A stretch of 64,000 nt of DNA from Dastarcus helophoroides (GCA_028583605.1 CM053330.1:22098129-22162128), one strand, 5' to 3'; positions 1 through 13,496 are shown, counted from the stretch's first letter. Notes: generated by a model from the sequence alone, not told the origin. A program made the numbers and translations.

Positions 1-2353
1 AGTATGTTTGGTAACGATAAATCTGTTATCAATAAATGAAATAAACAACATAAAGAACAATTCACTTTCTTTTTTATCCCAGCGTTTTTTTGGAGGTTGC
101 GCAAACCTGCAAACCTTAGCACTAGCCGCCACTGTCAAGAATTATAAAAAAAGTTCTAAATTCATAAAAAAAACATTAACATTTCAACGACATAGACATG
201 ACCGATCTAGAAAAGAGCTGTGCAAAAATTTTTAATTATTGAAAGGCTCAAATTTTATTTTGATTTAGCTTCTTATGCCGCCCTCTTTAAGGTGCCGGCT
301 GATGCGGTTGCTTCTTTGCATCATAGCACGTCACGGCCCTGAAAACGTGTTCCTTTGCACGGTAAAGCAAGCTTACTTGATGTCTATTTTACTGATTCTT
401 AAATTATAGCCCATTAAATTTGTGAAAATTGTACATGTATTTTTGGTATAAAAGTGGCTACTATGCTCTAAAGAAACTGAAACATGTGGCATATTTATTC
501 CAAGTTGTCCAAAAATACTTGTAGTATAGTGTCCTTGCATGGCGTAGTTTAGATCACACTATCTCTCTATACAAAAAAATGTAATTTTTCACAAATTTAA
601 TAACCTATAATTAAATAACCGTTCAAAATAGATATCAAGTATATGATATTTTTGAAAAGCTTTTCAAACAATCTTTTTCGTGTCGTGAAAAAAATTGTAT
701 TTTTATTAGAAAAAAATTGAAGCTATGTGATACTGCAAATTGAATCAGCCTGTCCTATTCAAGGACCTCATAAAGTTTTTTATGAAATTGACTTTATAAT
801 GCCGAAAAATGGGTGAACCCCCGTGGCGATTTACACTATTACAAGAATATGGGTTTGTCAAGTTTTCGTTTTTAATTCTCAATCAATTTCAAAAATCGTG
901 CATTTGCAATAGAAAGGGCTTTAAAATGATGTATCATAAGTAGTGTTCCATTTGAAATTTTAAAGTAGGGGTTGATAGGAATTAGGGGGATTAATCTATT
1001 AAGTTGGATTGGCCGTCCAAAAATGGTCCCCCTAAGAATTGGCTAGGCCAATTCTAAGATACTTCACGGTTTTCTAATTATAAGGGGGGTCAAGTTTTCG
1101 ATGGGAGACCCTGTATATTCTGGCGATGTATTAATCATATTGTGTTTAATGATTTGAATTTTTAATGGTTTTCTTGGTTTTGAAAAAAATAGATAATGAG
1201 AAAAACATAAATTTTGAAAAAAAAAACGTTAATAAAAAAATACAAATTACTAAAATTATTGAAATTAAAGCAAACATTTTAAGCTTCTAAATAATTATAA
1301 ATTTTAACTTTAGGCTTGAAAGATTGGGCAAAAAAATCTGGAGATTCTAAAAAATTGTTGTTTTAAAAAAAATTTTTTTCAAAATTATTAAATTCAAACT
1401 TATTTTTATTTCTAAAATTTTGAATTATAAAGTTAAAATATTATGGTTAAAATGTAAAGCAAAACTAAAATTTTGAAAATAAAAAACTTAAAAATTTTGA
1501 AACGACCAAATGAACTCAAAATTTCGTTCTCAAAAAGATTATATTCAAAAATTGACGAAAATACTTAAAATTTTAAGAAAAATTTAAAGTTTAAAGAAAA
1601 CTTTTAGATACTTTCGAATTTTTTCTAACCGCTTACGTTTTCTCAAAATTTTAAATGTTTAATTTTTTCTTAAAATTTTAAATCGAATTTTGAACCATAA
1701 ATTGAAACGTTCAGCTTTATCCCTAAAAATTTGAATATAAACTTTTATGCTTCAGGTCAAGATTTCCAATTTACAGTCAAAAATTACACAACAAAAGTCT
1801 ATATTTTGAGAAAAAAGTCCAGAAATGTCCACATGACGGGGAAGCTATTAAAATTTCTAGAAAAAGCTCTTCAAAAAAAAAACAAACAACCTCGAAATGT
1901 CGAGAAATCTCCAAATTAATTTTTTGAAATATTTTTTTGAATTACAGTCCGAAATTTTGAACTTTTTTCCTGAAATCCTTGGGTAAAGTAAAAATTTTGT
2001 GAAGAAACCCTAAATTTCAAGAATAAAATCGTTTTGACAACAAAAATTAAAATTTCGAGAAAATAGTGGAACTTGTAAAGTGAAAACAAAAATTTTGAGT
2101 TATAAACAAAATTTCGAGGGATTTGAAGTTTACGTTTCAAATTTTTAATTCTTTTCAAAATTTATTTAACATGCTTTAAGCTTCATTCCTAAGATGTTAA
2201 GGTTAACCCTTAACTACCGTTGAACCATTTTTGTTACGTAATCACTGATGTGCGGTCATGGTGACCGCAAATTAAAATTGTTGTTTATTTTAATGTTTTT
2301 CTGCTAACAGTTGGGTACATTGTAGTGTGACTTATAAGAATATAGGGTAAAAC
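1..2353. other. AT-rich region without a gene, with repeat fragments
   Basis: I see no convincing coding sequence here. A slightly GC-richer patch lies at about 270-360. A short inverted repeat spans about 374-642. Around 1100-1115 the sequence ends in GAGACCCTGTA, which on the minus strand reads TACAGGGTCTC; this resembles the ends of many insect TA-targeting DNA elements, so 770-1117 is probably a transposon fragment. About 1150-2160 is a degenerate block built from variants of AAATTTTGAA, like other blocks in this window. Confidence 0.5.
374..642. repeat. Short inverted repeat
   Basis: The left arm (about 374-452, containing ACTTGATGTCTATTTT) is repeated in reverse complement in the right arm (about 575-642, containing AAAATAGATATCAAGT). 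Both arms also share the stretch TTAAATTTGTGAAAA. The arms are imperfect. It is probably the remnant of a small inverted-repeat transposon. Confidence 0.55.
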
Positions 2354-2376
2354 ATATATATATATATATATATATA
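2354..2376. repeat. (AT)n tract at the left edge of the tandem array
   Basis: 23 bp of alternating AT directly precede the first copy of the 5.55-kb unit. Equivalent tracts of 36, 36 and 50 bp lie between the copies and after the last one. Confidence 0.9.
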
Positions 2377-2431
2377 GGTATATTTCTATCTTTGTGACCT
2401 GCATGGTATATATAAGACGACCTGACCTCCA

Positions 2432-2880
2432 CTATTTCTGACAATATTTATGGCAAACTTTTGTCATATATGTGTTGAGGGGGAACTCTATTTTCAAGAT
2501 TCCTAGAAAGGGGAAACGATTTTCGCAATATAAATTTTCAAACAAAAATTGTACACGCCGTTCACTGTTACCTGCAATATATAGAGCAATTATTTTAACC
2601 GCTCGTTCGTTGTAGCCTTCCTCAACGTTGCCAAGTATTAAATCGTAAGGAAGGCCATAAGATGCATTTTTTCTATGATCTCCTGCACTATATATCAATT
2701 AGGGATTACGGATAGATTTTGCGTTTCAATACTGGGTAAAATAAAGGCGCTGCATTCAAAAAGCGCTTTTGCTAAATAGCTTTCCAGTCTATTTGGGTTT
2801 ACTCGCTCTAACGTAAATGCTGCGTTGAATGCTAAATTTGTATTATGGCAGAAATTATCCCATTTAAAATAACTAAATTA
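2432..2880 (-). pseudogene. Decayed minus-strand coding-like segment, unit 1
   Basis: On the minus strand, 2880-2705 reads open with a protein-like composition (contains NTNLAFNAAFTLERVNPNRL) and ends at an in-frame TGA. A second open stretch follows in 2698-2432, containing PYDLILGNVEEGYNERA and ending CHKYCQK. In copy 3 an extra T puts the start of the second stretch in one frame (EIIEKNASYG), so copy 1 carries a one-base shift in a T-run there. I do not recognise the family. Alternatives are the 3' part of an old transposon ORF or chance open frames. The same words recur in all three units because the units are copies, so that is not independent evidence of selection. Confidence 0.35.
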
Positions 2881-5224
2881 CACTATTATATTTGCATGTT
2901 TCCAAAACCAGAATATTGCATATGCAAATAAAATGAAAATGGCTAAAAATAATTTTAGCCATTTTCATTCTTCATTTATAAAAATAGAATCACAGAAGCG
3001 GTCGATTCTGATATATAAATTTTACCAATAATTTTTTTTGCAAATTGTAGTCATTCGATAATTTTTGGATTTCGAATTATGAAGTCATCGGAATTTTTTT
3101 AAAAATCATCATAGTTAGATAATCCAATAATATGTAAGTGACATTATCATTGATATTTTTCGAGACATTCCTATAAACAAAAATTCAATTCAAATAATTT
3201 TATTTTCCATGTGAATTTTACTAATCAATTGGACAACAATGTGAAGAAGTGTGGGGCGAAAAAAACCAAATGATTAACCTCTCTACACCTTCCCTCCTGC
3301 CGACCCATATGTTAGATAAAATGTCGCTCAAATAATTATGATTGACAAAATGTTTAGTAACACTTTCGTCTTAGTACTAGGTATTTTTCTGCTCTTAAGA
3401 AATTTTTAAGAAAGAGGAGTTCTTAAAAATCAAGTTCGGCCTGTCCAAGAAGGTTCCAAATTTGGTGGTTTATTGAATTGACTTTTTTAAATGTAAATTT
3501 CACTTCATTTAGACACCAGAATGAAAGAATTAACTTATAAATAATACTTATATGTCAGTAAAGATATGTTATTATCAATAAATATTTGAATTTGCCGCCA
3601 CCGCATCCTGAAAAATTAAGTACATATAAATTTACTCCGCTGCTTTGTAGACAAATTGTTCTTTTAATACATGCGAGCATGAGTAGATATTGTAAACAAA
3701 ACCTTCTGTCATCTGTCATTGAAGCAATGACTCGTTGAGGTTAATGTAATTTTTTGAACGTTTATTTTTGGTTTTCAAGTATGTTGAGAAACTGGCCCTC
3801 AATTTTGGCACGTAATAAGGTAAATATGACAAATTTTAAAAATATTTTGGTAGGGTATGTTCACATGTATCACTGGTAACGATAGTCTTATTTTAGTGTT
3901 CAAAATTATGCATAAACGAAGTCTACGTCTTTTAACAAGGGCTTCTAGATAAGTTCCAGACAACGATGCTCCCGATCAAGACAATTATTGCAGATGAAGA
4001 TACACAATTGTAAATTATACAACCACATCTTTAGTTTTGGAGAATTTATGCAAGAAATGTTAGTGCATTAACGGTTTCAGTGTTCAGACAATCATAGTGT
4101 AGTTCTCTACAGTTTTCCTCGGTATTACCTAAAATCTAAGTGAACAAATTCCACGTTATACCGCTTTATAGAACAAGTGTACTTATTAAAAGTAATGCAT
4201 GAATAAAGTGAGCATATAAAATAATTATGCCTTATTTTTTGAAAATCCAATTTTTCATTCATATATGCACATATGGTTTCACAATTTATACAAACCCCTT
4301 TCAGTGCGATTTTTTTTATTTTTAAGCACATGTAATTTAAATGATATAAAATTCCTAACGAATGATACATTGTGATAACTATAATGCAAAGTTTCATTGT
4401 ATAATTGTAACTTTATCAGGTAATAGTTTAACCGAAGGACTTTATTTCAGTGCTACGGAACATAAATTCTTATCCAAAGAACTTTATTCAAGTATTGTAT
4501 ATTTATTTTATATTATTGTTATTATTTATTTCTCTAAATGTCAAATAAAAATTCGAACAACTGTTTTTTTTTTCAGATGAGTACCAAACATCTTTTTTAT
4601 ATTTCCACTTAATTTCACTTTATTCTTTGACAAATATTATGACATAATACTTGAAAGATTTATGAAGGTGGTACGAGAGATATGGTCGGAGACAAAGGTA
4701 CTGAAAATCCAGACGTTTGTGAATATGTTTCATAACGTATCTCAAAGAAATTAAATCTTATCAATACTAAACAGTTACACATTATTTAACAGCACATAAG
4801 AAATTTGGCTAATGTTGAATTAAGTAAGGGACTAAATAATACGAACTTCGTATTACGAAGTATTGTTCACAAATTTTCTGTAATGAATGTGCTGGAAGCA
4901 ATATTTAAATGTAGCGTTAAAAACCGCGACGCATTCTAAAATGTTATTGGTTCAAATTTTTCAGGTGATCTGTGAATTTCTATTGGTTGGACATTTAAGT
5001 TGACAGGTTCCCGTTTTTTAAAACAATATTTGCGTCTTATGGCTCTGCAAGTCAAACTTGTACATTTTATGGTATTTGTACTGACTCTAATTACGGCTAC
5101 GTACTGAGACTTACGATAAGCGGCAGTAAGAATTATTTTCGCATTGCAATGTTAGGAAAGATGATTAATATCTTGACGTTCGTTTCCCCACTAATGGCGC
5201 CAAATTCAAGTTTAGTGAATACGT

Positions 5225-5552
5225 TTGCATTTTTAATTGTATTTAATCTTGTTTAAAAGGTGGTGGTGTCATCTTTCAGAATATAGCTAACATTAAAAGA
5301 TAAATCCTAAGGCATCACTTACTGCTTTTTCTATTAATTCAAACATATATTTCATGTTTTGGCATCTAGAGGGCGGCGAAATGTTTGAATTTTTGGTTGT
5401 ATTTAAATGTATTTAAATATTTAGGTTGAAAAACCAGTACTGTCATCTATTAGAATATAGTTAAACATTTTTAAAAAATCTACTTAATCTATCATTTCCT
5501 GCTTTTTCCATGAATTGAAACATGGATATTTCATATTTGAGCGTCTAGAGGG
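5225..5552. repeat. Tandem duplication of about 165 bp inside the unit
   Basis: Two adjacent diverged copies (about 5225-5385 and 5388-5552) share the order TTTTTAATTGTATTTAA-like start, GTCATCTTTCAGAATATAG-like middle, CTGCTTTTTC, and end in CATCTAGAGGGC or CGTCTAGAGGGC. Copies 2 and 3 of the big unit carry the same pair. The duplication therefore predates the amplification of the large unit. Confidence 0.6.
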
Positions 5553-6419
5553 CTAATTGCTGTATTCCTTAATTCATTGATAATTGACAATCTTCGAAAT
5601 GCGGTTTTTTCAAAAGATTATAATCTTCTCCCCATTTTGATTAGAATTTGGTGTAATTTGGGTAACTAACTTAAAACAAAATGGTAATAATATTCTACAT
5701 GTAACAGTTTTTACAAAGTGTGAAGTCATATTGTTTAATATAATGAAGGTTAAAATAATTTAAAATTATTTTATTATGGTAAGGTTGCAAGTTGGTATTG
5801 AGAATTTTGTTAAAACAGATAATATTCTAAAAAAGGACAAACTTCCTTAAAATTTCAACTTTTTCTAGATATTTTAAAAGTTGAGCAAAATTTAATTTTT
5901 TTTTTTTTCAAAATTTTACTGCTTTTCTAAAACCCCGAGTTTAAAATGAGAAGGTTTATTAGAAAAATTAACATTCAAAAAAAAAGTCTTAACATTGAAT
6001 GAATGTGAGATATTTCAAAAAAATTCAACTATTGTGTCACAATTTTAAATTTTCAAGAAATTTTGAATCATTAAACAAAAACAATAACTAATATTTGTAA
6101 AATTTTAATGTTTTTTTTTATACAATGCTAATTTTATGTTAAATTTTAACTATTTCTTCAAAACTGTTTCCCAATACAAATTACTAAATTATTTATTGAC
6201 TGAATTTAAATGCTTGGTTTCTTTTGCAAACCTCATTAGAATACCTACTTATTTCTTTCATTTTAACAGTTCAAGCCTAAAAAATGTTTTACCTAAACCG
6301 CCGCTGGAAGTATCATGAATTTCCTCAACAAAATATATCTAATAAATTAAATAGAAAAACTCTAATACAATAGTATAAGTAGTACTAATAGTACTAATGA
6401 CAACCTATTCCGATGGCAA

Positions 6420-6770
6420 TGTGCCGCCCTCTGAATTTGTATCTCAGGGGGCGCTACGCCTCTGATATCTGTCGATCACAGTTCTGGTAACGTTGGGCAA
6501 CTTTCTTCTGTCACTGGTATGGAAAACTTAATAGCCCTATTATTTGTAGGACGATAAAATTTAAAGTTAAATTTGGCGGTCAACCGCAATGACAGACATC
6601 TGCTTGACTGTCATCGGCGGCTCCCGCGCATTATTAGACATTAGAAAGACAAGACGATTCAAGTTGTTGTACAGTCGTTCGTGTTAGAATATGGCAAGTG
6701 TGATCGAGTGAATAAATTTTGTTACTAGAAGACTTTATTATTTGACAGGCCGAGTAGCTACCTCTTACAT
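6420..6770. other. GC-richer patch in unit 1, possibly an old LTR-like or promoter-like insert
   Basis: This stretch is markedly less AT-rich than its surroundings (for example CAGGGGGCGCTACGCCTCTG and TTGGCGGTCAACCGCAATG) and ends with AATAAATTTTGTTACTAG and CTACCTCTTACA, which resembles an LTR 3' end. I found no matching target duplication and no primer site after it. Copies 2 and 3 carry an extra roughly 30 bp near its left edge. Identity is unresolved. Confidence 0.3.
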
Positions 6771-7208
6771 ATTAAAATTTTTGTTAGATTTCCATTACAA
6801 AATCCAAAACTAACTAAAAATAAATATAAACATTCAAAATACTATCAATTTTTAAAATGTTTGCAGGACCTAGTAAACTTTAAATCTGTAAAACCTTAAA
6901 GCTCAAATTAATTCAGTTTATTTTCTTAAAAGGACCAGATACGTACAATGTCGAACGAAAATTTATTTAAACATCGAAGTTATTAATGCATTTTATTCAT
7001 TAAAGAAAGTTGTTTTTACATGGCTTACTATTTGAAATAAATATCATAAATATTTTTTGAGACAACTACTGTGTTTCACTTTTGACTGAATTAGGAAAAG
7101 AAAATAATTCAATATAATGTCTATAATAAAAACTAAGCAGATATAATTTTCTCAGAAATTATTCAACATAAAAATACTTAATCGCATTATTGTGAAGATT
7201 TTGAGAAA

Positions 7209-7883
7209 CTAAGCCAAAATGATTAGTGGTCTTTTTTTTAATCGGACTACAAATAAAGAATTTTCAGCAGAATTTAAAACAAGCCGGTATTCAATTATCT
7301 TCTTAATGTCATGTTCATAGCCATAAAAGTCTGCAATACTTTGCCCATTTAACCGATTTTCTATCTCCACTAATAACGAAATCATAAATATTAGACGCTG
7401 GCGCTTGTTTATGAGTAAAGTAGGTACGGAGATTAGAGTTCCCCGCACGGAGAGTATTTTAAATCCAAAACGAAACTCGTCGCGCAGCGATGTAGTAATT
7501 TAGAAAGAGAAGTCGCGAAATGCGATAGAGGATGCGGCATTTCAACGTTGCCGCTAGCGAAAGGGCCTAACGTACGAGCCATACAATTTCACTTGGTCAA
7601 ATATGCGCAAAGGCCACACGGTACGTAGCACATATAATGCATATAGACCTCCAGCGCCAGCGGCAAAGTGCTGAACTAACCGGACACTTTTGCCGGTACC
7701 AGGTGGTCGAAATGACCTTCTGCAAAATTTTCGGTTATGAGCTCTAAATAGCATTCCGAAGACATGGGCGAATTTTAAACTGGGGTACGTTGTGACCTGC
7801 AGACCTGGAGGCCACAGCGAAATATAAGAGGTCACAGCGAATGCTACATATAATTTTTGCAGGTCACATAGTACATGTTGCAA
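7209..7883 (-). pseudogene. Decayed GC-richer coding-like segment at the end of unit 1
   Basis: This end of the unit is GC-richer than the rest and has several overlapping open frames on the minus strand. One reads LLVEIENRLNGQSIADFYGY. Another frame of the same DNA reads FVISGDRKSVKW. Upstream, 7883-7554 is open but has equally plausible frames. The piece coding SGDRKSVKW has a diverged relative in the opposite orientation at about 46166-46290, so this is a dispersed repeat sequence rather than unique DNA. No known domain is recognised. A Walker-like GTGKS string occurs in one frame but without supporting motifs. Confidence 0.35.

Positions 7884-7886
<3 letters not shown>

Positions 7887-7922
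<36 letters not shown>
7887..7922. repeat. (TA)18 tract at unit 1/unit 2 junction
   Basis: 36 bp of alternating TA separate the end motif GCAAATG of copy 1 from the start GGTATATTTC of copy 2. Confidence 0.95.
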
Positions 7923-7924
<2 letters not shown>

Positions 7925-7984
7925 TATATTTCTATCTTTGTGACCTGCATGGTATATATAAGACGACCTGACCTCCACTAGTCC

Positions 7985-8420
7985 TGACAATATTTATGGC
8001 AAACTTTTGTCATATATGTGTTGAGGGGGAACTCTATTTTCAAGATTCCTAGAGAGAGGAAACGATTTTCGCAAAATAAATTTTCAAACAAAAATTGTAC
8101 ACGCCGTTCACTGTTACCTGCAATATATAGAGCAATTATTTTAACCGCTCGTTCGTTGTAGCCTTCCTCAACGTTGCCAAGTATTGAATCGTAAGGAAGG
8201 CCATAAGATGCATTTTTTCTATGATCTCCTGCACTATATATTAATTAGGGATTACGGATAGATTTTGCGTTTCAATACTGGGTAAGATAAAGGCGCTGCA
8301 TTCAAAAAGCGCTTTTACTAAATATCTTTCCAGTCTATTTGGGTTTACTCGCTCCAACGTAAATGCTGCGTTGAATGCTAAATTTGTATTATGGCAGAAA
8401 TTATCCCATTTAAAATAAAT
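7985..8420 (-). pseudogene. Decayed minus-strand coding-like segment, unit 2
   Basis: This is the copy 2 equivalent of the segment at 2432-2880. The T-run that separates the frames has the same length as in copy 1, so the frame break is shared, and an in-frame TAA replaces the TGA of copy 1. It is probably non-functional. Confidence 0.35.
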
Positions 8421-11400
8421 AAATTACACATAACATGGCTATTATATTGCTTGATTTTTTAAACATGTTTCCAAAACCAGAATATTGCATATGCAAATAA
8501 AATGAAAATGGCTAAAATTATTAATAAAATTATAGAAGCGGTCGATTCTGATATATAAATTTTACCAATAATTTTTTTGCAAATTGTAGACATTCGATAA
8601 TTTTTGGATTTCGAATTATGAAGCCATCGCCAATTTTTTTAAAATCATCATAGTTAGATGATATGTAACTGACATTATCATTGATATTTTTCGAGACATT
8701 CCTATAAACAAAAATTCAATTCAAATAATTTTAATTTCCATGTGAATTTTACTAATCAATTGGACCACAATATGAAGAAGTGTGGGGCGAAAAAAAAACC
8801 AAATGATTAGCCTCTTTACACCTTCCCTCCTGCTGATCCATATGTTAGATAAAATGTCGCTTAAATAATTATGATTGACAAAATGTTTACTAACACTTTC
8901 GTCTTAGTACTTAGGTATTTTTTTGCTCTTAAGAAATTATCAAGAAAGAGGAGTTCTTAAAAATCAAGTTCGGCCTGTCCAAGAATGTCCCAAATTTGGT
9001 GGTTTATTGAATTGACTTTTTTTAAATGTAAATTTCACTTCATTTAGACACCAGAATGAAAGAATTAACTTATAAATAATACTTATATGTCAGTAAAGAT
9101 ATGTTATTATCAATAAATATTTGAATTTGCCGCCACCGCATCCTGAAAAATTAAGTACATATAAATTTACTCCGCTGCTTTGTAGACAAATTGTTCTTTT
9201 AATACATGCGAGCATAAGTAGATATTGTTAACAAAACCTTCTGTCATCTGTCATTGAAGCAATGACTCGTTGAGGTTAATGTAATTTTTTGAACGTTTAT
9301 TTTTGGTTTTCAAGTATGTTGAGAAACCGGCGCTCAATTTTGGCATGTAATAAGGTAAATATGACAAATTTTAAAAATATTTTGGTAGGGTATGTTCACA
9401 TGTATCACTGGTAACGATAGTCTTATTTTAGTGTTCAAAATTCTGCATAAACGGAGTCTACGTCTTTTAACAAGGGCTTCTAGATAAGTTCCAGACAACG
9501 ATGCTCCCGATCAAGACAATTATTCCAGATGAAGATACACAATTGTGAATTAAACAACCACATTTTTAGTTTTAAAGAATTTATGCAAGAAATGTTAATG
9601 CATTAACGGTTTCAGTCTTCAGACAATCAATAGTGTAGTTCTCTATAGTTTTCCTCGGTATTACCTAAAATCTAAGTGAACAAATTCCACGTAACACCGC
9701 TTTATAGAACAAGTGTACTTATTAAAAGTAATGCATGAATAAAGTGAGCATATAAAATAACTGTGCCTTACTTTTTGAAATTCCAATTTTTCATTTATAT
9801 ATGCACATATGGTTTTACAATTTATACAAACCCCTTTCAGTGCGATTTTTTTTGATTTTAAAGCACATGTAATTTAAATGATATAAAATTCCAAACAAAT
9901 GATACATTGTGATAACTATAATGCAAAGTTTCATTGTATAATTGTAACTTTTTAACAGGTAATAGTTTAATCGAAGGGCTTTATTTCAGTGCTACAGAAC
10001 ATAATATCTTATTCAAAGAACTTTATTCAAGTATTGTATATTTATTTTATATTATTGTTATTATTTATTTCTCTAAATGTCAAATAAAAATTCGAACAAC
10101 TGTTTTTTTTTTTCAGATGATTACCAAACATCTTTTTTATATTTCGACTTAATTTCACTTTATTCTTTGACAAATATCATGATATAATACTTGAAAGATT
10201 TATGAAGGTGGTATGAGAGATAGGTCGGAGGCAAAGGTACTGAAAATCCAGACATTTGTGAATATGTTTCATAACGTATCTCAAAGTAATTAAATCTTAT
10301 CAATACTAAACAATTACACATTATTTAACAGCAAATAAGAAATTTGGCTAATGTTGAATTAAGTAAGGGGCAACAAATAATACGAAGTATTGTTCACAAA
10401 TTTTCTGTAATGAATGTGCTGGAAGCAATATTTAAATGTAGAGTTAAAAACCGCGACGCATTCTAAAATGTTATTGGTTCAAATTTTTCAGGTGATCTGT
10501 GAATTTCTATTGGTTGGACATTTAAGTTGACAGGTCCGCGTTTTTTAAAACATAATATTTGCGTCTTACATTGGCTCTGCAAGTCAAACTTGTACATTTT
10601 ATGGTATTTGTACTGACTCTAATTACAGCTACGTACTAAGACTTACGACAAGCGGCAGTAAGAATTATTTTCGCATTGCAATGTTATGAAAGATGATTAA
10701 TATCTTGACGTTCGTTTCCCCACTAATGGCGCCAAATTCAAGTTTAGTGAATACGTTTGCATTTTTAATTGTATTTAATCTTGTTTAAAAGGTGGTGGTG
10801 TCATCTTTCAGAATATAGCTAACATTAAAAGATAAATCCTAAGGCATCACTTACTGCTTTTTCTATTAATTCAAACATATATTTCATGTTTTGGCATCTA
10901 GAGAGCGGCGAAATGTTTGAATTTTTGGTTGTAATTAAATGCTCAATATAAATATTTATGTTGAAAAACCAGTACTGTCATCTATTAGAATATAGTTAAA
11001 CATTTTTAAAAAATCTACTTAATCTATCATTTCCTGCTTTTTCCATTAATTGAAACATGGGTATTTCATATTTGAGCGTCTAGATGGCTAATTGTTGTAT
11101 TCCTTATTTTATTGACAATTTTATTTTGGAAAAAATCTTCGAAATGCGGTTTTTTCAAACGATTATAATTTTCTCACCATTTTGATTAGAATTTGGTGTA
11201 ATTTGGGTAACTAACTTAAAACAAAATGGTAATAATATTCTACATGTAACAGTTTTTACAAAGTGTGACGTCATATTGTTTAATATAATGAAGATTAAAA
11301 TAATTTAAAATTATTTTATTATAGTAAGGTTGCAAGTTGGTATTGAGAATTTTGTTAAAACAGATAATATTCTAAAAAAGGACAAACTTCCTTAAAATTT

Positions 11401-12780
11401 CAACTTTTTTTAGATATTTTAAAAGTTGAACAAAATTTTATTTTTTTTTTCAAAATTTTACTGCTTTCCTAAAACCCGGAGTTTAAAATGAAAAGATTAA
11501 TTAAAACAAATTAACATTAAAAAAAAAGTCTTAACATTGAATGAATGTGAGATATTTCAAAAAAATTCGACTATTGTGTGACAATTTTAAATTTTCAAGA
11601 AATTTTGAATCATTAAACAAAAACAATAACTAATATTTGTAAAATTTTTAATGTTTTTTTATACAATGCTAATTTTATGTTAAATTGTAACTATTTCTTC
11701 AAAACTGTTTCCCAATACAAATTACTAAATTATTTATTGACTGAATTTAAATGCTTGGTTTCTTTTGCAAACCTCATTAGAATACCTACTTATTTCTTTC
11801 ATTTTAACAGTTCAAGCCTAAAAAATTTTTACCTAAACCGCCGCTGGAAGTATCATGAATTTCCTCAACAAAATATATCTAATAAATTAAATAGAAAAAT
11901 TCTAATACAAGAGTATAGGTAGTACTAATAGTACTAATGACAACATATTCCGATGGCAACAAAGTTATCTAATTCTGCTAGATCGCAATGTGCCGCCTTC
12001 TGAATTTGTATCTCAGGGGGCGCTACGCCTCTGATATCTGTCGATCACAGTTCTGGTAACGTTGGGCAACTTTCTTGTGTCACTGGTATGGAAAACTTAA
12101 TAGCCCTATCATTTGTAGGACGATAAAATTTAAATTTAAATTTGGCGGTCAACCGCAATGACAGACGTCTGCTTGACTGTCACTGGCCTCTCCCGCGCAT
12201 TATTAGACATTAGAAAGACAAGTCGATTCAAGTTGATGTACATCACAGTCGTTCATGTTACAATATGGCAAGTGTGATCGAGTGAATAAATTTTGTTACT
12301 AGAAGACTATTATTTGACAAGCCGAGTAGCTACCTCTTACATATTAAAATTTTTGTCAGATTTTCATTACAAAATCCAAAACGAACTAAAAATAATTATA
12401 TACATTCAAAATACTATCAATTTTTAAAATGTTTGCAGGACCTAGTAAACTTTTAATCTATAAGACCTTAAAGCTCAAATTTATTCAGTTTATTTTCTTG
12501 AAAGGACCAGATACGTACACCGTCGAAAAAAAATTTATTTATACATCGAAGTTATTAATGCATTTATTCATTCAAGAAAGTTGTTTTTACATGGCTCACT
12601 ACTTGAAATAAATATCATAAATATTTTTTTGAGACAACTACTGTGTTTCACTTTTGACTGAATTAGGAAAAGAAAATAATCCAATACAACGTCTATAATA
12701 AAAACTAAGCAGATATAATTTTCTCAGAAATTATTCAACATAAAAATACTTAATCGCATTACTGTGAAGATTTTGAGAAA

Positions 12781-13455
12781 CTAAGCAAAAATGATAAGCG
12801 GTCTTTTTTTAATCGGAACTACAAATAAAGAATTTTCAGCAGAATTTAAAACAAGCCGGTATTCAATTATCTTCTTAATGTCATGTTCATAGCCATAAAA
12901 GTCTGCAATACTTTGCCCATTTAACCGATTTTCTATCTCCACTAATAACGAAATCATAAATAGTAGACGCTGGCGCTTGTTTATGAGTAAAGTAGGTACG
13001 GAGAGTAGAGTTCCCCGCACGGAGACTATTTAAAATCCAAAACGAAACTCGTCGCGCAGCGATGTAGTAATTTAGAAAGAGAAGTCGCGAAATGCGATAG
13101 AGGATGCGGCATTTCGACGTTGCCGCCAGCGAAAGGGCCTAACGTACGGGCCATACAATTTCACTTGGTCAAATATGCGCAAAGGCCACACGGTACGTAG
13201 CACATATAATGCATATAGACCTCCAGCGCCAGCGGCAAAGTGCTGAACTAACCGGACACTTTTGCCGGTACCCGGTGGTCGAAATGACCTTCTGCAAAAT
13301 TTTCGGTTATGAGCTCTAAATAGCATTCCGAAGACATGGGCGAATTTTAAGCTGGGGTACGTTGTGACCTGCAGACCTGGAGGCCACAGCGAAATATAAG
13401 AGGTCACAGCGAATGCTACATATAATTTTTGCAGGTCACATAGTACATGTTGCAA
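12781..13455 (-). pseudogene. Decayed GC-richer segment at the end of unit 2
   Basis: This is the copy 2 equivalent of 7209-7883. The left open stretch (13020-12781) contains LLVEIENRLNG and the right one (13455-13072) contains FAHVFGMLFRAHNR. The latter stays open slightly longer than in copy 1. It sits directly beside the (TA)n junction. Function unknown. Confidence 0.35.

Positions 13456-13458
<3 letters not shown>

Positions 13459-13494
<36 letters not shown>
13459..13494. repeat. (TA)18 tract at unit 2/unit 3 junction
   Basis: 36 bp of alternating TA, in the same context as the other junctions. Confidence 0.95.

Positions 13495-13496
<2 letters not shown>

Larger units (their letters stand above)
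2377..7886. repeat. 5.55-kb tandem unit, copy 1
   Basis: The unit begins GGTATATTTCTATC and ends ACATGTTGCAAATG just before a (TA)n tract. The landmark TGTGACCTGCATGG occurs at 2393, 7939 and 13511, giving periods of 5546 and 5572 bp. The motif TGTGACCTGCA is near the left end and its reverse complement TGCAGGTCACA is near the right end, so the unit has a short terminal inversion. Copy 1 lacks insertions shared by copies 2 and 3. I recognise no intact gene. Each unit holds decayed minus-strand open segments at both ends, a duplicated block of about 165 bp (about 5225-5552 here), and a GC-richer patch (about 6420-6770). Confidence 0.9.
7923..13458. repeat. 5.55-kb tandem unit, copy 2
   Basis: This is the same unit as copy 1, with the same start and end motifs and internal order. 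It shares with copy 3, but not with copy 1, an extra stretch near 8424-8455 (contains CATGGCTATTATATTGCTTG) and an insertion near 11958-11985 (contains AAAGTTATCTAATTCTGCTA). Copies 2 and 3 are therefore closest relatives. Confidence 0.9.

Noticed and set aside
4362..4580. Recurrent frames of 60-80 codons in the AT-rich body of the 5.55-kb units
   Set aside because: They recur only because the units are copies. They differ by frame-changing indels and have the composition of AT-rich non-coding DNA.
6420..6770. Solo LTR in each 5.55-kb unit
   Set aside because: The right end looks LTR-like (CTCTTACA), but no matching start, target duplication or internal partner could be found.
13072..13455. 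Walker A-like GTGKS in the GC-richer end of the 5.55-kb unit (ATPase or helicase)
   Set aside because: No Walker B or other helicase motif follows, the region has equally open alternative frames, and the copies differ by frame-changing indels.
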